A stretch of 64,000 nucleotides of DNA from Promerops cafer. Lineage: Eukaryota; Chordata; Aves; Passeriformes; Nectariniidae. The notes under the pieces were generated by a model. That model was not told the DNA's origin. It made no database searches and saw only the letters and a list, made by a program, of their open reading frames with translations. The number at the start of each line of letters is the position of its first letter. The first letter of the stretch is position 1. The stretch is taken from NCBI GenBank assembly GCA_013398275.1, contig VZSE01002342.1, positions 1,591,077 through 1,655,076 on the forward strand, read 5' to 3'. The translations under genes were made by a program, and so were the position numbers. Shown in pieces: positions 1 to 13,620 of this stretch.

Positions 1-1639
1 TTGCAGTCATGAAATTGCATTCATGAATGTACAAAGTTCCATCTTAAAACCACTTTCCTCTTTCACATCAACTCAGTTGCAGGCAGAGGCTGTTGGAGAA
101 CCTGTCTCTGCCAATGATCAGCTTTTCATACTTCTTTTAGCATCTCCACTGGCTGTGTTTGCCTTAGTGGGTTGGTCTGAAGCAGTAGTACAATTCAATT
201 TAAATACTCCGATTGTTCCCATTTACTTTGTGTCACTTTGGTTCCTCAAAGGAACCAAAAGCCTGAGGAGGAAGTGATGTGTGAGAAGGAACTTAAACGA
301 CAAACTCTGTTACAAATGTACTGTAACACTTATGCATCATTGGTCCAAGGTGCAAATATGAATATACAGCATCATGACATCCTCTAGGAGGTAAGTCTTT
401 GCAAGTTCCTGTGACAGCTGACACCACAAGGACCAAGAGCCACAGGCAGTTTACATGCTGCTGAGTGCCAGACATCAACTCTTTAACTGGGCTCTCTCTG
501 TCACATTCCAAACAAACATTGCACCTAAGAGAATGCCTATTCTGCACCATGCCATACTGCTATGTGGGGTAAAATGGCACCTAGGCATATTTTAAACCTA
601 CAAATTCCAGCTGGCTGTCCAGTAATGGGGCAGGCTGTTGTGTACAGTGAGATGTTGCTACCCTTCCCAGCCCTCAGGCCAGCAGCACAGCAAGGGTGAG
701 ATGCACAGCAGATACTATCGGGATGTCCCTGCTGTGCTCGGAGACCCCATCCACTGCACTGCAGCATGAGAAGCAACAGGAGATTCTTGACCTCTTCATA
801 AGTGCAAAAGAAAAGGGTCAATATTGCCAAGGAGGCATCTCTCTATCCTCACTGTGTAGCTTCAGAGCTCCCCTTTCCTTCCTTCCTTGGAAAACCCTGA
901 ACAACCCTTCCTTCCACATCCCACCCTGAATTCCCTGCCAGGCAGAACAGGTTGCAGAAGACAGTTTCATCATCATGGTACAGAAAGAATATAGCAGGTC
1001 CTAGAGAATTGCCCTCTTCACAGTTGGACTTTTCCCCCACTCTTGACAAAAAAAACATTTTCCTAATAATCCTACAGAAAACTCTGTCCTTGACCACCTA
1101 GAGGTACACTGGGGGTGGCTGCTGGCAAGGGCATCATACAGGGGCAGGACTACCAAGTTTGTCTGTCTGTCCTCTATGATGAAGAGCAGGCTGCAAAAGC
1201 TCTTCCACCCTTCTGAGCAGGCTGCAAAATCTCTTCTGCCCCTCTACCACCCCCAGACTGCAGTAGGCATGACACAGGTACATCTACAAGTCCATCCTGG
1301 AGGGAGCACCGCTGGAGTGAGAGGTGTTTTAGAGGAGAAGAAGCTGGAGGAGAGAGGCTAGGGAAACTGAGGTAGAAAAGGATCCTGTTTCTGTAGGGCT
1401 GACAGCATCTCCTGCCTGCCTGGTGACAGACCAGCAAAAGCCTGGAGAGGAGGTGCGAGGAGCAGCTCTTCCCCTGTTTCTCAGTTTATAGCCTATGTTG
1501 CCCCCTCAAATTGTCTCCCTGACCTTAGGAGCTATGGACTACAGTGGTGCCCAGGATATTGAGTTTTTTTATTTAAGCATTCATGAATGTAATGAAAATT
1601 GGATGAGAATTGGATGAGAAGGCCACTCTTACTTCTCGA
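1..1639. other. Intergenic sequence, no gene recognised
   Basis: No open frame here has recognisable family similarity or splice structure. Open frames on both strands are short and overlap in a way expected by chance. One small structure is visible: a 31-bp unit repeated twice in tandem at about 1184-1245. A 12-bp direct repeat (attggatgagaa) is present near 1598-1622. From synteny knowledge this should be part of the large interval upstream of KIT; nothing in the sequence itself proves that. Confidence 0.7.
1184..1245. repeat. Two-copy 31-bp tandem repeat
   Basis: The unit begins gagcaggctgcaaaa and is followed immediately by a second copy with a few substitutions, at an offset of 31 bp. 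It looks like a small local slippage duplication. No function is implied. Confidence 0.75.
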
Positions 1640-2060
1640 CAGTCTTCTGTTTTTGCATGTGGGATGTGTTCTAGCCAGTTTTGGGAAGCTAGTCCTTGAT
1701 TTTTACTCTAACAGTTTTCTTCCATACATGTTCCTCTTTCTTTCATGCAGCTGGGAAATCTTTTGCTGTGTCTTTTAATATCCTTTGCAAGTCTGACTCA
1801 GCTTGACTTTTGGCAATATTCCTTTTATTGAACACAGATTTCTTTGCTGATCAAATGCTTTTGCAATACTTCTCAGCTCTCTGCTACTCTTCATGTGACT
1901 TCTGATATGCTGACTCAGTTTGCTTAGTCTGGAGACCTTTCTGACAGATCTTCTGTTTCTGCTTGGGATATAAGTTGAAGATACTATGGCACTTTTGGCT
2001 TTAATGCATTTATTTCCATTCATGTCTTCTATTTCTTCAGCTGTTAGAATTAATTTCATT
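1640..2060 (-). mobile_element. Ancient CR1/L3-type LINE fragment (region between endonuclease and reverse transcriptase)
   Basis: Read on the minus strand, the segment resembles the linker that precedes the reverse transcriptase of CR1/L3-type LINEs. The LPKVKLSQTCKGY stretch sits where those elements have an Ala-Lys-Ala-Gln, Leu-Glu, Leu-Ala-Arg, Asp-Ile-Lys pattern. The frame is broken after this point, so the copy is long dead. The assignment comes from remembered family patterns, not from a search. A short unrelated open frame is the alternative. Confidence 0.5.
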
Positions 2061-3589
2061 ACATAAAATCCCCCTTTAGAAAATGAAAAACTTCAAAGTC
2101 TTCCAGCAAATTTAAGTAGAATCAGGTTGTAATAACAAACAATTTCATAACCAGAGAATATAGAGGATACTTTATTTTTTTTTCTGAGAGCTTCAGTATA
2201 CATAAGCACCTTTCCTGAGCAAAATACTCCAGAGTCCCTTTCCTCCCTTCCTTGTTCCAGTGCAAGTGGTCCAGGCTCCCCTGTGTTTCACTCCCCAAGG
2301 GTGTCCTGTGATTCTTTGCTTTTCACAGAAAATCCTGCCCATACATCTGACCACAAATCCTGATAAAAAAACAGCTGTCCCTCCCCTGGCTGTAAACTGT
2401 GAGATCTCTCATCTGTATGATGTCTCTTCATAACACATCTCCCAGTTGCAAGTGCCAGCTGCAATCCATACTTGCCTGCAGACCTGAGCCCCTTGGTCTT
2501 GGAGCCCTGAGCTACAGGAACTGCCTTGTTCCTCCCTGCATGTCTCCAACCCAAACATACCCTTACCCTGGCTTTTTCTGCTTGTTTACTGTAGTCCAGT
2601 CCAGTATGGCCATGTACAGCTCTGAGGCAGGTCTGGAGCCAGGGCTGGGAAGAATTGAGGACAAGCACTCCAGCTGTAAGACAATGCTGAGGGCTCAGGA
2701 CATTTTTATCTTATTTCCTGATGCATTTACTAAGTCCCGAAGGAAGATTGTGATTCTGAGGATGATGTCTCATCATTAGCAAATTAGATGCTGTAATCTG
2801 CTTCTAAATGAATCTTCTTAGGGGGTATTACTCAGGGTCAGATTAAAATTAAGTGAGAGAAAGACTGATTAAAATGTAAGGTGAGCTTCCGTTTTCTGCT
2901 TCTGGCGGGTGCAACATGAAACACTTGAAAGGGCAGAAGTCTTCTTAAACCCATTTTTTCTTTTTGTGGCCTACCCTGGAATTGTCTCTAAATCCTGATG
3001 GCTCAGAGATCCCTCTGTGATGTGCATTTCCTTCTCTCTTCTGGGTGCCAATGTGTGTCAGACCCCAGGTCTGTAGGAGACCAGGTCTTCACTCCTGAAT
3101 GGGTACTTTAGCACTTGTCCTGGGGGTGCAATCAGCAGGAGGAGTCCTTGCCATACTTGTCCAGCCACTCTAGCATGCAGGGTTGTGGGGACTTGGGCTA
3201 GCAAAGGGTTGCAGCTACACTAGCAGTGTTTCCTTCAAAATACAGGATCCCGAGTTATATGCTAAGGGAGGAAAAGCTCCAAATGTCTTCTTGGCCTAGT
3301 TGTTCATTTGTTCAGCCCTGCTCTGATTTCTGAGAGGGAAATAACCAAAACCAGAAAACAAGAGTCTGTGAGAGACCAGTTGCACTTTACCAGGGACCCA
3401 GATTATCTGGTGGTGTTCCACGGCCATTTTTTGCTCCTCAGTTACATCAACCTTTATTTACCTTTTGTCATCTCACATTCATTCTGTCCAGATTCACATG
3501 TCATGCTGATGCCATTAGGGTAATACGGAGATCTGCAAATGGGCCAGTATAATGTATTTGGTTTTAGTTTTTACTGAAATAAATGACTT
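2061..3589. other. Intergenic sequence, nothing recognised
   Basis: Opposed open frames of 126 codons (2288-2668 minus, 2399-2779 plus) overlap each other. They lack start context, family similarity or splice sites and look like chance frames. No repeat family was recognised here. Confidence 0.6.
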
Positions 3590-3810
3590 AGCGAGCTACT
3601 ATATATCAAAGCTTTGCTATGGCAGATCAAAACTGTCCTGTTAATTAGCTGCCATGTTAATTAATTGGACGTGTGTGAGCTGATGTTAGGTGCAGTCAAA
3701 TAGCAGCGTATTTATTTTTCTCATGGTGTATAAATGGCATCAGCATTTTTAGTTTCTCATCTCAGAGCTGCTGCCTGATTTCATGACTGAACATGACGGC
3801 TGTTTATGAT
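3590..3810. promoter_or_regulatory. Candidate conserved non-coding element (homeodomain-site cluster)
   Basis: This AT-rich but not simple-sequence stretch has TTAATTAG, TTAATTAATTGG, TTATGATTAATAG and TAAATGGCATCAGC in about 200 bp. That is dense in homeodomain-type cores (TAAT/ATTA). The texture, with no homopolymers and mixed motifs, is like the long-range enhancers found in gene deserts beside developmental genes. No alignment was available, so conservation is inferred and not seen. Confidence 0.3.
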
Positions 3811-6800
3811 TAATAGTGCTTTAAACTTTTCTGACATGCTCTCCTTTCTTCTCATTTTCCATCCAGTGCCACCAGGTGCATGGGCTGCTTCTGCTCCATG
3901 CCCACTGCCTGCTCACATGCCCCAATGCCACTGGATGGCCTCACTGAGTGTACCAAAGGAGACCATCTCCAAATGCCTGAATACAGCCTCCTTTGCCCAA
4001 GGCACTGACTCCCACCTCAGTGCTAAGCTTTGCACTGAACAGTTTCATGTCTTGTGTTCCACTGCTAAAGCTCCTTGTAGTCTTGGTAACTGCAGGGGAC
4101 ATTGCCTTCCCTCACCGCCAACTGGTCTGCACCGGGCTCTCCCGGCTGGTTACCACTGTCTTATTCAAAGCCCTCCTAATCTAATTAGGTGTCTCTTGTG
4201 AACATACTAACTACAAAGGCCACACATCCAGAACTACTATTTGATGCACAGAACAAAGTCCATTTGTTGGTTTTTCTGTCAGGGCTTCTAATAGCCAAGC
4301 CCTATGTTTACTGCATAGTATATTTTAGGTTTTCATGCACAAGCCAACTCCTACTGGCATCCATAAAAAGGCCCCTGCTGACATTTGGCTGGGGCTCAAG
4401 ACCTACATCTTTATCAGAAGGCTTTGTTGTCTGCCAGCATTTTTAAGCCTAATGCGCAAATACAGCCAAAAGCAGGGACAGCTGTGAGAACCGTGCTAGT
4501 GAAACCAGACAGGTACATCCATAACCCAGCTTCAGTCTTTTTACCTGAGTATCTGCCACAACAGATTTCAGCCTTTTCTTTGAAATAGCTGAAAAAATAG
4601 TTTTAAAATCTGGCCAATTTTCTAGATATCATGACAAAATTATCATTTCTTTTCAGGCCAGAGACTAATGTTGTTGCACTTAAGAAAAGACAAATTCTTA
4701 AAAAATTTGTACGTTGTCACTTGGTCTGAAGTGAGGTGTTAGAAAACAAAAGCAAGATCTTGCCAAGACATGGTGATAGCTACTCAGGATGCAGTGTTTT
4801 CTTCTCAGTTTGGTGGAAGCATTTATCTCCTTTGGGAAGTGCCCAACAGCTTCTGACATTTCTGTTGCCTTTATTTATCACATTAGAAGTTTACTATACC
4901 ATAATCATGCACATATATACATAAAGTACCCATAAGATGGGATCAAACATGAAACCAGCAGATGTAGGGTGTGCGTGCTGTTGTGTGTTGGGCATAAGTC
5001 TCTCTGCAGCTCATTTTGAAGTATCAAAAACCACACCACAGGGATATCAACTATCAGGATAGGATGAGGACAATTTCAGATAAGACTGTGCTCATGGAAG
5101 TGGAGAATAAACGGAGAGGTACAAGAGAGGCTGAACTCAAAAAGCAGAAAAGTAGTACTTGTTAATAATTTTAAACACATGAAGACCACTAACAGCATAG
5201 CCACCAAACAAGTGGCTAGATAATAATGGTCCCATCTATTGTTAAAAGATAGATAAAGAGGAAAGATAAAAACTACTAGGAAGACACATTCAAAATCTTA
5301 AGAGACATTAGGAAATAAAGACTTTTGAAGGACACTTTAGGAGAGCAGCAAAAGAAGTCCAGAGTGGGCAGTTATGTCCTGCCAGCTCTATGCAAAATGA
5401 ATATAGCTTTGAAAAACGCCTGTTTCAGGTATTTTTTTAATCCTAAATTTTTGGGAGTATATTGAAGAAGGCATTTGGAGAAAACATTCATGAAACTTTC
5501 ATGATCAGGTAATAAATGGTCCGGGATGAATTAATTCTGGTAAATGATTGGAAGAAGTTATGGATTGGCTCATCTCTGGTTTCCACTGTTACAAAGTAAG
5601 AATTACTGCACAAGTGTCAGCGGGATACACTAGTGAGAAAGAGAGAATTAACACCTCAAAAATGTTTTTCAGTTTCAACATCCTACTACATTGCAGCAGT
5701 GCTTTGGGATCCAGTGAGATAAAACGTGCTGTACAAGTGTAGATGTGTCTTATTAAGTGTCTGCTAATTTTATTCAGGGAAATAACCCTTGCTGCTCTGA
5801 GTTCAGCAGAGATTTGCATAATCTCAGGTAAGTGAATCAAAAACGTCTTTTAAAAAGGTGGCTCAACCCTAAAGAATTTAAAATTAGAAAGGACATTAAA
5901 ATATCATCTGAATTTCTCATGTCATCTGAATAACTCATCTGAATTTCTAGGTGATTTTCTTTATATTTTATCTTTCCAGGGGCATCTAAATCCAGCTGTG
6001 TGAAAGAAATGGAGGAGAGGGGAAGGTAAAAGACATAAACAAAACCCAGAACATTTGAAGGAGAAGTGGCATAAATGAAGATTGAAGAACTACAAAGTAA
6101 AAAACACCTATGAGAAAAAGCATTGCTCAGTGAATGTTTCAGTCTGTCACAGGGAAATTATATTTACAGTGTCACAGATAGATGGAGAATTTTTTTTAGA
6201 GGCTAAAAATACAATCTTTGAGCTCCATTCTAATGCTAACGCTTTTGCTTTGGAATGTTTTACATTTTTTAGAGCATAAATACGCCTTGACCACCCTTCC
6301 AGGTTCTTTCTCTGACATGTGTTGACTAACAACAAGCATGAATGCATAGAAGTCAGAACACTGGAAAAAAACCTTGAAATCAAGGATGGTACTCAGCTTA
6401 ACTTCACTGAAGCCAAGATTTCATCCAGAGAGTAAGACTGTTGAACATAGCACAATCCTTCATGTACCCTGGGTGTTTCTGCTATCGACTAATTGCTTTG
6501 TATTGGTTTCTGCAAATTTTACAAATGACAAATACAAGCCATGAGAAGCCAGAAAAGAACTGTCTGGCTTCAAGTTTTTCTTCAATGGTCTTTGAGCCAA
6601 AAAACCCTCCAGAATTTGGGGTTTAGGTAGGGAAAGGTGTCCCTGTCTTGATGCTTTAAATAAGCAAGGCTGCTCTTTTGGGTTAGTTATTCCATCATTG
6701 ACAAAGACCTTCTTGTCAACAAAATGTTGAGATTTCCTTTTTGCCTGTATTATTTTAAAAAGCAAATGCAGGATACACTGGGAAGCTGACTACTGTCACT

Positions 6801-7288
6801 TAGTCACAACAAGCTCATTTTAAAAACCTTAGCTAATTTGCTTCCTTACTCCGATCAGATACGGCATTGGAGGATGAGAACTTACTTTTAATTCCCATTC
6901 CAAATTATTCATTGTCACTTTCCTCTCATTTGTCCTTGTGCCAGTGTTGTCATCTTACTTAAATAACTTTTAATTCTTTAATGACTACCTGGTGATTAGC
7001 CATTTAACAGATATATACAGAGTGATCGTAACGCTGCATTCTAGTCGAAACCACCCACGCTCTTTTTTTCTGTTCTTGTGAAATGAAAGCTCCACTTCTC
7101 CTTTCTTTTCAATGACCCTTTTTTGCCCTTCTTCCACCTGGAATTCACATTTTTGAGTATGAGCTTGTGCAGAGTAGATGGGATTCTAACAGTCCCTTTA
7201 CAATGGCATGTGCACACCTCCCAGCTACAAGAAACACCGAGCCGATGTACCTCACAATTATGTCTTTATTTTCTTACACTGCATTACA

Positions 7289-7319
7289 TTGATTGATCGA
7301 TCGATTGATTGATTGATTT
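7289..7319. repeat. (GATT)n microsatellite with GATC interruptions
   Basis: About 31 bp of tandem GATT units, interrupted in the middle by GATCGATC. An ordinary short tetranucleotide repeat. Confidence 0.9.
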
Positions 7320-10300
7320 CATCCTGTGATTGCCTAAATACCCAGGACCTTTTTTCTCAGCTTCTTTACCCTGAAAGTTTTGTTTTTCCATGCCCAGCCA
7401 TTTAATCAGGAATGACATGAAGTGTAAGCACATAGTGTGCAATCATTGAGTTAGATCCTTTCACACACATCACCTGCCAGTAATCCGAGCCTTGAGAGTT
7501 GAACCCAGCCTCAGAAGAAGCTCACCATGGAATGTGGTGTTTCCATATTGTGGCTTCATCTCTCACAAAGATCAAACACAGTTCCCATTTCCTGGAGCTG
7601 TTCATGGAGGACTCACACAACAGAAAGTTTCTGTGATGGCTACTGCAGTTCTTCGAGCCAGTGCAGTGGTGTCTCCTGATGCTTTTTTTTGGATTGCACA
7701 GCAACTGTTGTCTGGGGCGCTTCTTTGCAAGTGTTCCTCGATTGCTTTGGCTCCTACTGTGCTAGACATGTAGCTCCACCAGAAGAACATCCATCTCCTG
7801 CACTTGCAAGCATCCTTCCCCAGTGAAAGCCTCCTGTCCATCTAGCTTTGAGTAGTCTTGGCCTTCACGTGTGTTTGTGGCTTTGGGTCCTAACGTAACT
7901 TCAAGAGGAGTTTGTTTTTATGACTGAAAAATACCTATAATGGGAGACTGTAAAGGTCAACCAGGTTTCACTTAACTTTCTCAAGGGGAATTGCAAACTC
8001 ATGGGAAGAACCAGAATCCCTTTACTCAGAATGCTCTATCAAACCACATGTACCTAGACAGGTTTCAACACAAGACTATGAAGAACTGAACAGGATGTAG
8101 TATCAGGGTCTGCTGGTTATTTTAGAAGTTGTGCTGACACTCACCCTGCCATTGTGGAGGCCTGTGGGGGACTTTGGAGATGAATTTCATCCTTAGAGGA
8201 AGAAATATGAGGAGGTTCTTGACTGCAAGACACTAGCAATGAGGACACTGTTTGTATGGATATCTCTGAGTCCTGCTGCCTGTTCACAGAGTGAACACTT
8301 GACCAAGTGCCTCACTTACTTTGAGAGTGTTCACATTGTTTAAAAACCCCATGCATGCAGTGCCTGCATGCTGTGACTGTTAAAATCCCGTGGCAGTGTC
8401 CCTGGGGCTGCAAGATACTTGGTTGCTCAAATATGTTTGAGAAGATTTCCTGTTATCATCCTCCCTTGCTCCTGCTGTTTTGCTACCATGTTCTTAAGAC
8501 ACAAGAGGTTTCAGTTCTTAAAAAAATTAAGGAAACCGTTATTAAACTTTGGAAAATGTCCAGCATCACTTCTATGAATGTTACTTAGATCAAGCCTCAG
8601 GAACCCTAGTGTAAGTCAAGGGAAAGTCAGATCTAGCTGATGTACCAATGCAAAAACAAGATAGTAACTTGCAGTTAATGCCACACATGGTGAAGGTTGC
8701 AAAACATTGATGGAAAAGATAAGCTTGAGTTTCTTTAGCATAAATCTCAGTAAATGACAACCTAAGCAGCCACAGACCAAAGTACAAATCTCAAAGGAAT
8801 AGCTGGTTTTTTATAATATCTTTTATTTATCCAGCCATTACATGGACAGTAACTACAAAACAGAAATGATAATGTCTTCCACCTGAAGCAATGCCAAGCA
8901 TGAGTTAATGACAATGAATTTGATGGGAAGGCCATTTTGAAAGGAGCTTATGGATGGAAAGGCCCATCTTGGGGCCACAGGGAAAGATGGGGTCTAGAGA
9001 ACCTTCCAGATCAGAAATGAGTCCACTGGTGTGGATTTTACGTGATCAGATGTCGATAGCTACAATGAAAACACCTATGGCTGAGCTGGTCGTTGGAATA
9101 AAAGAATAACTTTGGGTATATGATCTTTTTTATTTTTAAGAAGATGTATACAATGTTTCTGATTAATTACTCCTAAAAATCCCTGGTTTTACCAGTCAGC
9201 TCTTAGGGGTTCCTAAACTGGTGGCCAGAGGGAACAAACGCATCTGTACCATAGATATAAAGATACATGAAACCAGCTCACCCTGGTGCCTGCAGCTCAA
9301 TAATCTAAAATAGTTATGGCTCCTCTACAGGTAATCTGCACTGTCTGCTTAGTGAATTGTATGACCATGGGATGTGTGCAAGCTCCTTCCACTGTTTCTG
9401 CTTCTCCCGCAAAAGGACTGATGAGCTACAAGTCACCAGAAACCATGACCTAATTGATAAGTGCATTGTATCCAACACACTTTTCCATCACTCATTTAGG
9501 TAGTAATGTAAATTTTGCATGGGGGCAAAAGGAACAGACAATATGGGAAAGGCAAAAATGAGTTCATGATGCTTGAAATCAAACCAGATCAACAGTATTT
9601 TGCATTTAAGATGTGCATTTTTTCAAAGGATGTCATGCTTTTTAAAAACAGCATATTAGGTGTAATTTAATTTAAGGAAACTGAGGTTAAAGATGTGATT
9701 CCACAGTATGTTAGGTTGAGTACTGCATGGAGAGGAAGTGCTGCACTGGGGTCATAGAAGCATGTCCCTGGGTGGTGGTGTCAGTGCAAATCTACCATAA
9801 AACTTGCAGGGAAAGATCAAGTAACTCCCTTCAGCAGAAATCACAGAAATGGTCACACTCTTCAGCAGGCCACAGTCAACTGTTACACTGAAGTCCACAA
9901 ACACAGGTATCACAGGTATTGCAACTGCTTGGGATTTGTAGTGCCTCTTTCCATAAAGTAGCAAGGAAAAAGAACACACATGTCCTACCTAAAGCAATGT
10001 CATTAAGTGCTAATGGGAAAAGCAACTCACCACAAGAGAAATCCATACCAAAAAATACTGACTACAGCTGCACAAGGGTCCAAATGGTACCTACACTTAC
10101 ACGACTTGGGCACAGGGTAAAGGAAGCTACTATACTGTGAATAAACCTAAGAGAAAATGAAAGAGTTTTTTTGTTTTTCATTTGTTACAGATGCAGCAGG
10201 TAATGAAAGATACTTTCTTTGGGCATGACATTTCCTTTCCTTCCCTCGTTTTCCTTTTTACCTGGATTTCCACCACATTTCAGGGTATATCTCTTCAAAA

Positions 10301-12239
10301 CACAGCAATATTGGAGAAGTGTCCCTTGAAACTTTAAGCGTAGAAAGAAAAATCGGATTTTTTGTATAGGTGGAATGGCATCACCTGAAAGTCAGATCAC
10401 CAGTTAGAAAAGAGATTCTGTCCTTGCAAGAACAATATTGCGAGGGAGTCTTGGCAAAACTCGCTTCAGATGGTGAACAAACAGGTCTCCTATCAGCTGA
10501 ACACACTCACTTACTTGTCAGGAATGGACCAGCAGCAGAAGTAGGTGCTTGCAAACAGTGAGTGTGGTGCCAAATCTTACAAAAAAAAAAATAAAAAAAT
10601 CCACATACTGAGAGAAAAACAGTTGATATAAAGAAAAAGAAGTGATGTTGAGAGGATACTATCTTTGATTCCCCAGTACTAGCAAAGCAGTTTTTGACCA
10701 ATGATGTGCTAGGTTACACAGGACAAACATTACCTATTCCCAAGTGCTTCAGAGACATGAGGACCAAACTGACTCCAGCAGCTTTTGCCCCAGAAGGAGG
10801 GGTTCACTCCCATGTCCAAAGGCAGGACTGAGGCCCCACCAGGGTATTTCTCCAGTTCTTCCATCAACCCCAGAAGGTGAGAATGGCCTCTTTTTCTGTG
10901 CTGTATGTGCTGAGGAAGCAACCCCCAGCCTGAAGGATCGCAAATAATCAGCTAAAAAATGACAAGCAAACACTGATCTACCAGGAGCTATAAAATTAGG
11001 GCTCCTGTTTGTTATCCTCTTCTTTTCTACTCTTTGAGGATTACTGTATATGCACAGCCCATATCTGAGCTTTTATCTACGGCCACTAGGACTGGAACTT
11101 TTCTTTTTTAATGAATGCTGAGATTCTCACATAATGACAAGAGCTGTGGAAAGCATCAAATATCATGAGACATGTGAAAAACATCTTAAGTTGGCAGTAC
11201 TGCACATAAAAAGAAACAGCTCTTGTCTTACAGAGCTACAGTCTAAACACAAGACAAAGAGTAGTAGAAAGTAGCACTACTACAATTTTACAGATACAGC
11301 AAGGTTAAGGAAAAATTTGTCAAAAGGGAAACTGAGGAAAAATCTGACATGGCTGTTTTTAGAGCCCTAGCAATAGAGATACATTTCTTCTTCAATATAC
11401 AGCCTTAATTTTCATGGGGAAAATAAAATACTTTGCATGTTGCCAGAGGATTATGTTTTTCTTCCTAAAACAGGCAAATTAGGCTACTGTTGTGACAAAT
11501 CATACTAACATATTGCTTCAGCAGGCCATAAGCTTTGCAAATAGAATTTGCTGTGCTATGGCACATTCGTATTTTTCAATGAAACAAATGAAAACAATGT
11601 TACAGCACACAGAGAAAGCAATTTTGAAATATATTCAGTGAGGATTTCTCAGATTATTTGCGCAAGTGTATGTATGTGTGCAAAAGCAAACAAAATCTCA
11701 TCCCCTGCAATTCCTCAAAGCATCAGGAAAGTGACAGACTATGACACCTCTCCTTGCATTGCTCTGCAGAATATTATCGCAGCACTGACCACAGAATTTC
11801 ATATAGTAAACAAATTTTACCCATCAAAGTGATTGCCTCGGTTTTACTACAGGGTTAATTTGCTTCTGTTTGACAGATTATTTTAATCAGAAACCTAGCC
11901 AGTTCTCAGCTGTAGCTTATTTTGACAGTCAGTGCCAACAGAGTGTTCCTTCAAGTTGTGGGCACATTGATTATGGTGGTTATGAGATGAGCTAAAGCTA
12001 TATGCACTTGTTCTCTATTATTTAATGAGTCATTGAAATTAATAACTGCCATCTTCTTATCTTGCATTACAGTTGAGAAACACACTGGTTGTAGCCAAAA
12101 ATAAGTTGAAAAGCTGGTTGTTTTGTTAATGGATCTGCTGCACCTGGGCACTGTATAGTTGTTATTCAGTTCCCAGAATTTTACTGTCTTTGGGTTCTTT
12201 AAAAATTTCCCAGTATCCAGAGGCTATTTCATAAATACT

Positions 12240-12420
12240 AGATCATACCTTGTTTCAAGTTAATGGAAGTGTATGCATCTGTGCTAGTATTAACATAATT
12301 CAATTAATCACATTTAAATCTATTTGCTGGTATTTGCATGAAATAATGAATTTATTAATGTGTCAGCATATGCCTTATTCATAAATTATTGACTTAAAAA
12401 ATAAAACCAATACTGAAGGG
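12240..12420. promoter_or_regulatory. Candidate conserved non-coding element (AT-rich, octamer and homeodomain-like motifs)
   Basis: The stretch contains AATTCAATTAATCACATTTAA, TATTTGCATGAAAT (an octamer-like ATTTGCAT core), TTTATTAATGTG and ATAAATTATTGAC without simple-repeat structure. This motif density resembles a developmental enhancer. It could equally be ordinary AT-rich intergenic DNA. Confidence 0.25.
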
Positions 12421-13274
12421 AGACTTTGAAGCTTTAAGTCAGTAAAAATGTCTGAGCATTTTATTGAACAATGATCTTACAATAAAACTATTGAATCAAA
12501 TACAACCTAACACTAATTATACTGTAGCCCTTTATAGCACTTGTCATTCCGGCTTTTGTTGCATTCTGACCCTCGTCCACTTAAGCTTTTATTTTAAACA
12601 TCAAATGATGAGTGTGTGAACTAAAACTACATAATAATTACTTTGTGCTGCTTACCTTGTTCACACTGAAAAATTGCCTCTTAGCAAATGGGGTGACTGT
12701 GTCAGAGCCTGTGCTGTGGTGTATGAAATGCAGGGAACCTCCACTCCACCAGAAGCTTGGCCTGGGTGACACTAAGTCTGCTTTGATGGCTTCATTCAGG
12801 GGAATTTGATATTTTGAAACAATCCATTGCCATATCGTTCCTTCATGTACTATCCTGCATGAGCAGGACTCATGGCTCCACTCTAGAGTCTCTGATAAAA
12901 GCACATAGAGAAACACTTCCAAAAACGATGGAGCACTTTTAAGTCCTTACTGAAGCTGGCTTTGTCTTTCTTTTTACATTTACTGGATAAGTACTTCTGA
13001 AAATTGTCTCCTCAGTTGCCATAGAAAAGTACCATAAAAAATGCCCCCCAGGTAAAGGTAAGTACATACCATGTTCACTCGCCCTCCCAATTTGTGCAGC
13101 ACATAGCAATTCCCTCCTCCCTGTGCCCCGCACACACATACTCTGGTCAGCCAGGGAATCTCATTGCTACAAGCAGGCCAAAGAACTCACTTCCCTCAGG
13201 TTGTCAATCTGATTGATTTTGCTTTCAGTGTCTACTGATAACAAACCTTAAAGAACATTGCTATTGACATAGTT

Positions 13275-13620
13275 GCCTCAACAAGCGAAGACGTAAGGGA
13301 GATGTAATAACAGTCTTCAGATAGATGAGAAGTAGGTGGAAAGAGGACAGAGCAAACTCTTCCTCTCCTCCCAGGTGGACAGAGCAAGAGTTTAGGGCTT
13401 AAATAGAGCCAAGCCTGATTTATGTTAGGCAATAGGAAAACTGTTTCCAGAGATGAAGCATTAGAATACATTGCTGAAGGAGGCAAGGGATCCCTAAAAT
13501 TGCACTTGGACAAACTCCACTGGTAAATTGTTCAGGGAAAGCTGTAAGTGTCTTAGCACAGAAGAATGGTATAAATGACCTTTCAGCTTTTTTCCAAGCA
13601 CTGGTGTCCAGTGGAAGACA
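13275..13620 (+). mobile_element. Ancient CR1/L3-type LINE 3' fragment
   Basis: In + orientation the stretch follows the familiar order of the 3' end of old CR1/L3 elements: taataacagtcttcagatag, a GGACAGAGCAA block, GGGCTTAAATAGAGCC, TTAGGCAATAGGAAAACTG, GAATACATTGCTGAAGGAGG and TTGGACAAACTCC. Substitutions and small gaps are numerous, so the copy is old. The match is to the remembered family consensus. Confidence 0.7.

Larger units (their letters stand above)
3811..13274. other. Intergenic sequence with simple repeats only
   Basis: No gene, RNA gene or recognisable mobile element was identified. Visible minor structures are a short array of catctgaat units near 5905-5950, a GATT/GATC array at 7289-7319 and A-runs near 10580. 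Open frames are below about 100 codons and are not supported by splice signals or family similarity. The stretch around 12240-12420 is listed separately as a possible regulatory element. Confidence 0.6.

Noticed and set aside
2288..2779. Opposed 126-codon open frames
   Set aside because: The two overlap on opposite strands and neither has family similarity; a bird coding exon would not normally look like this.
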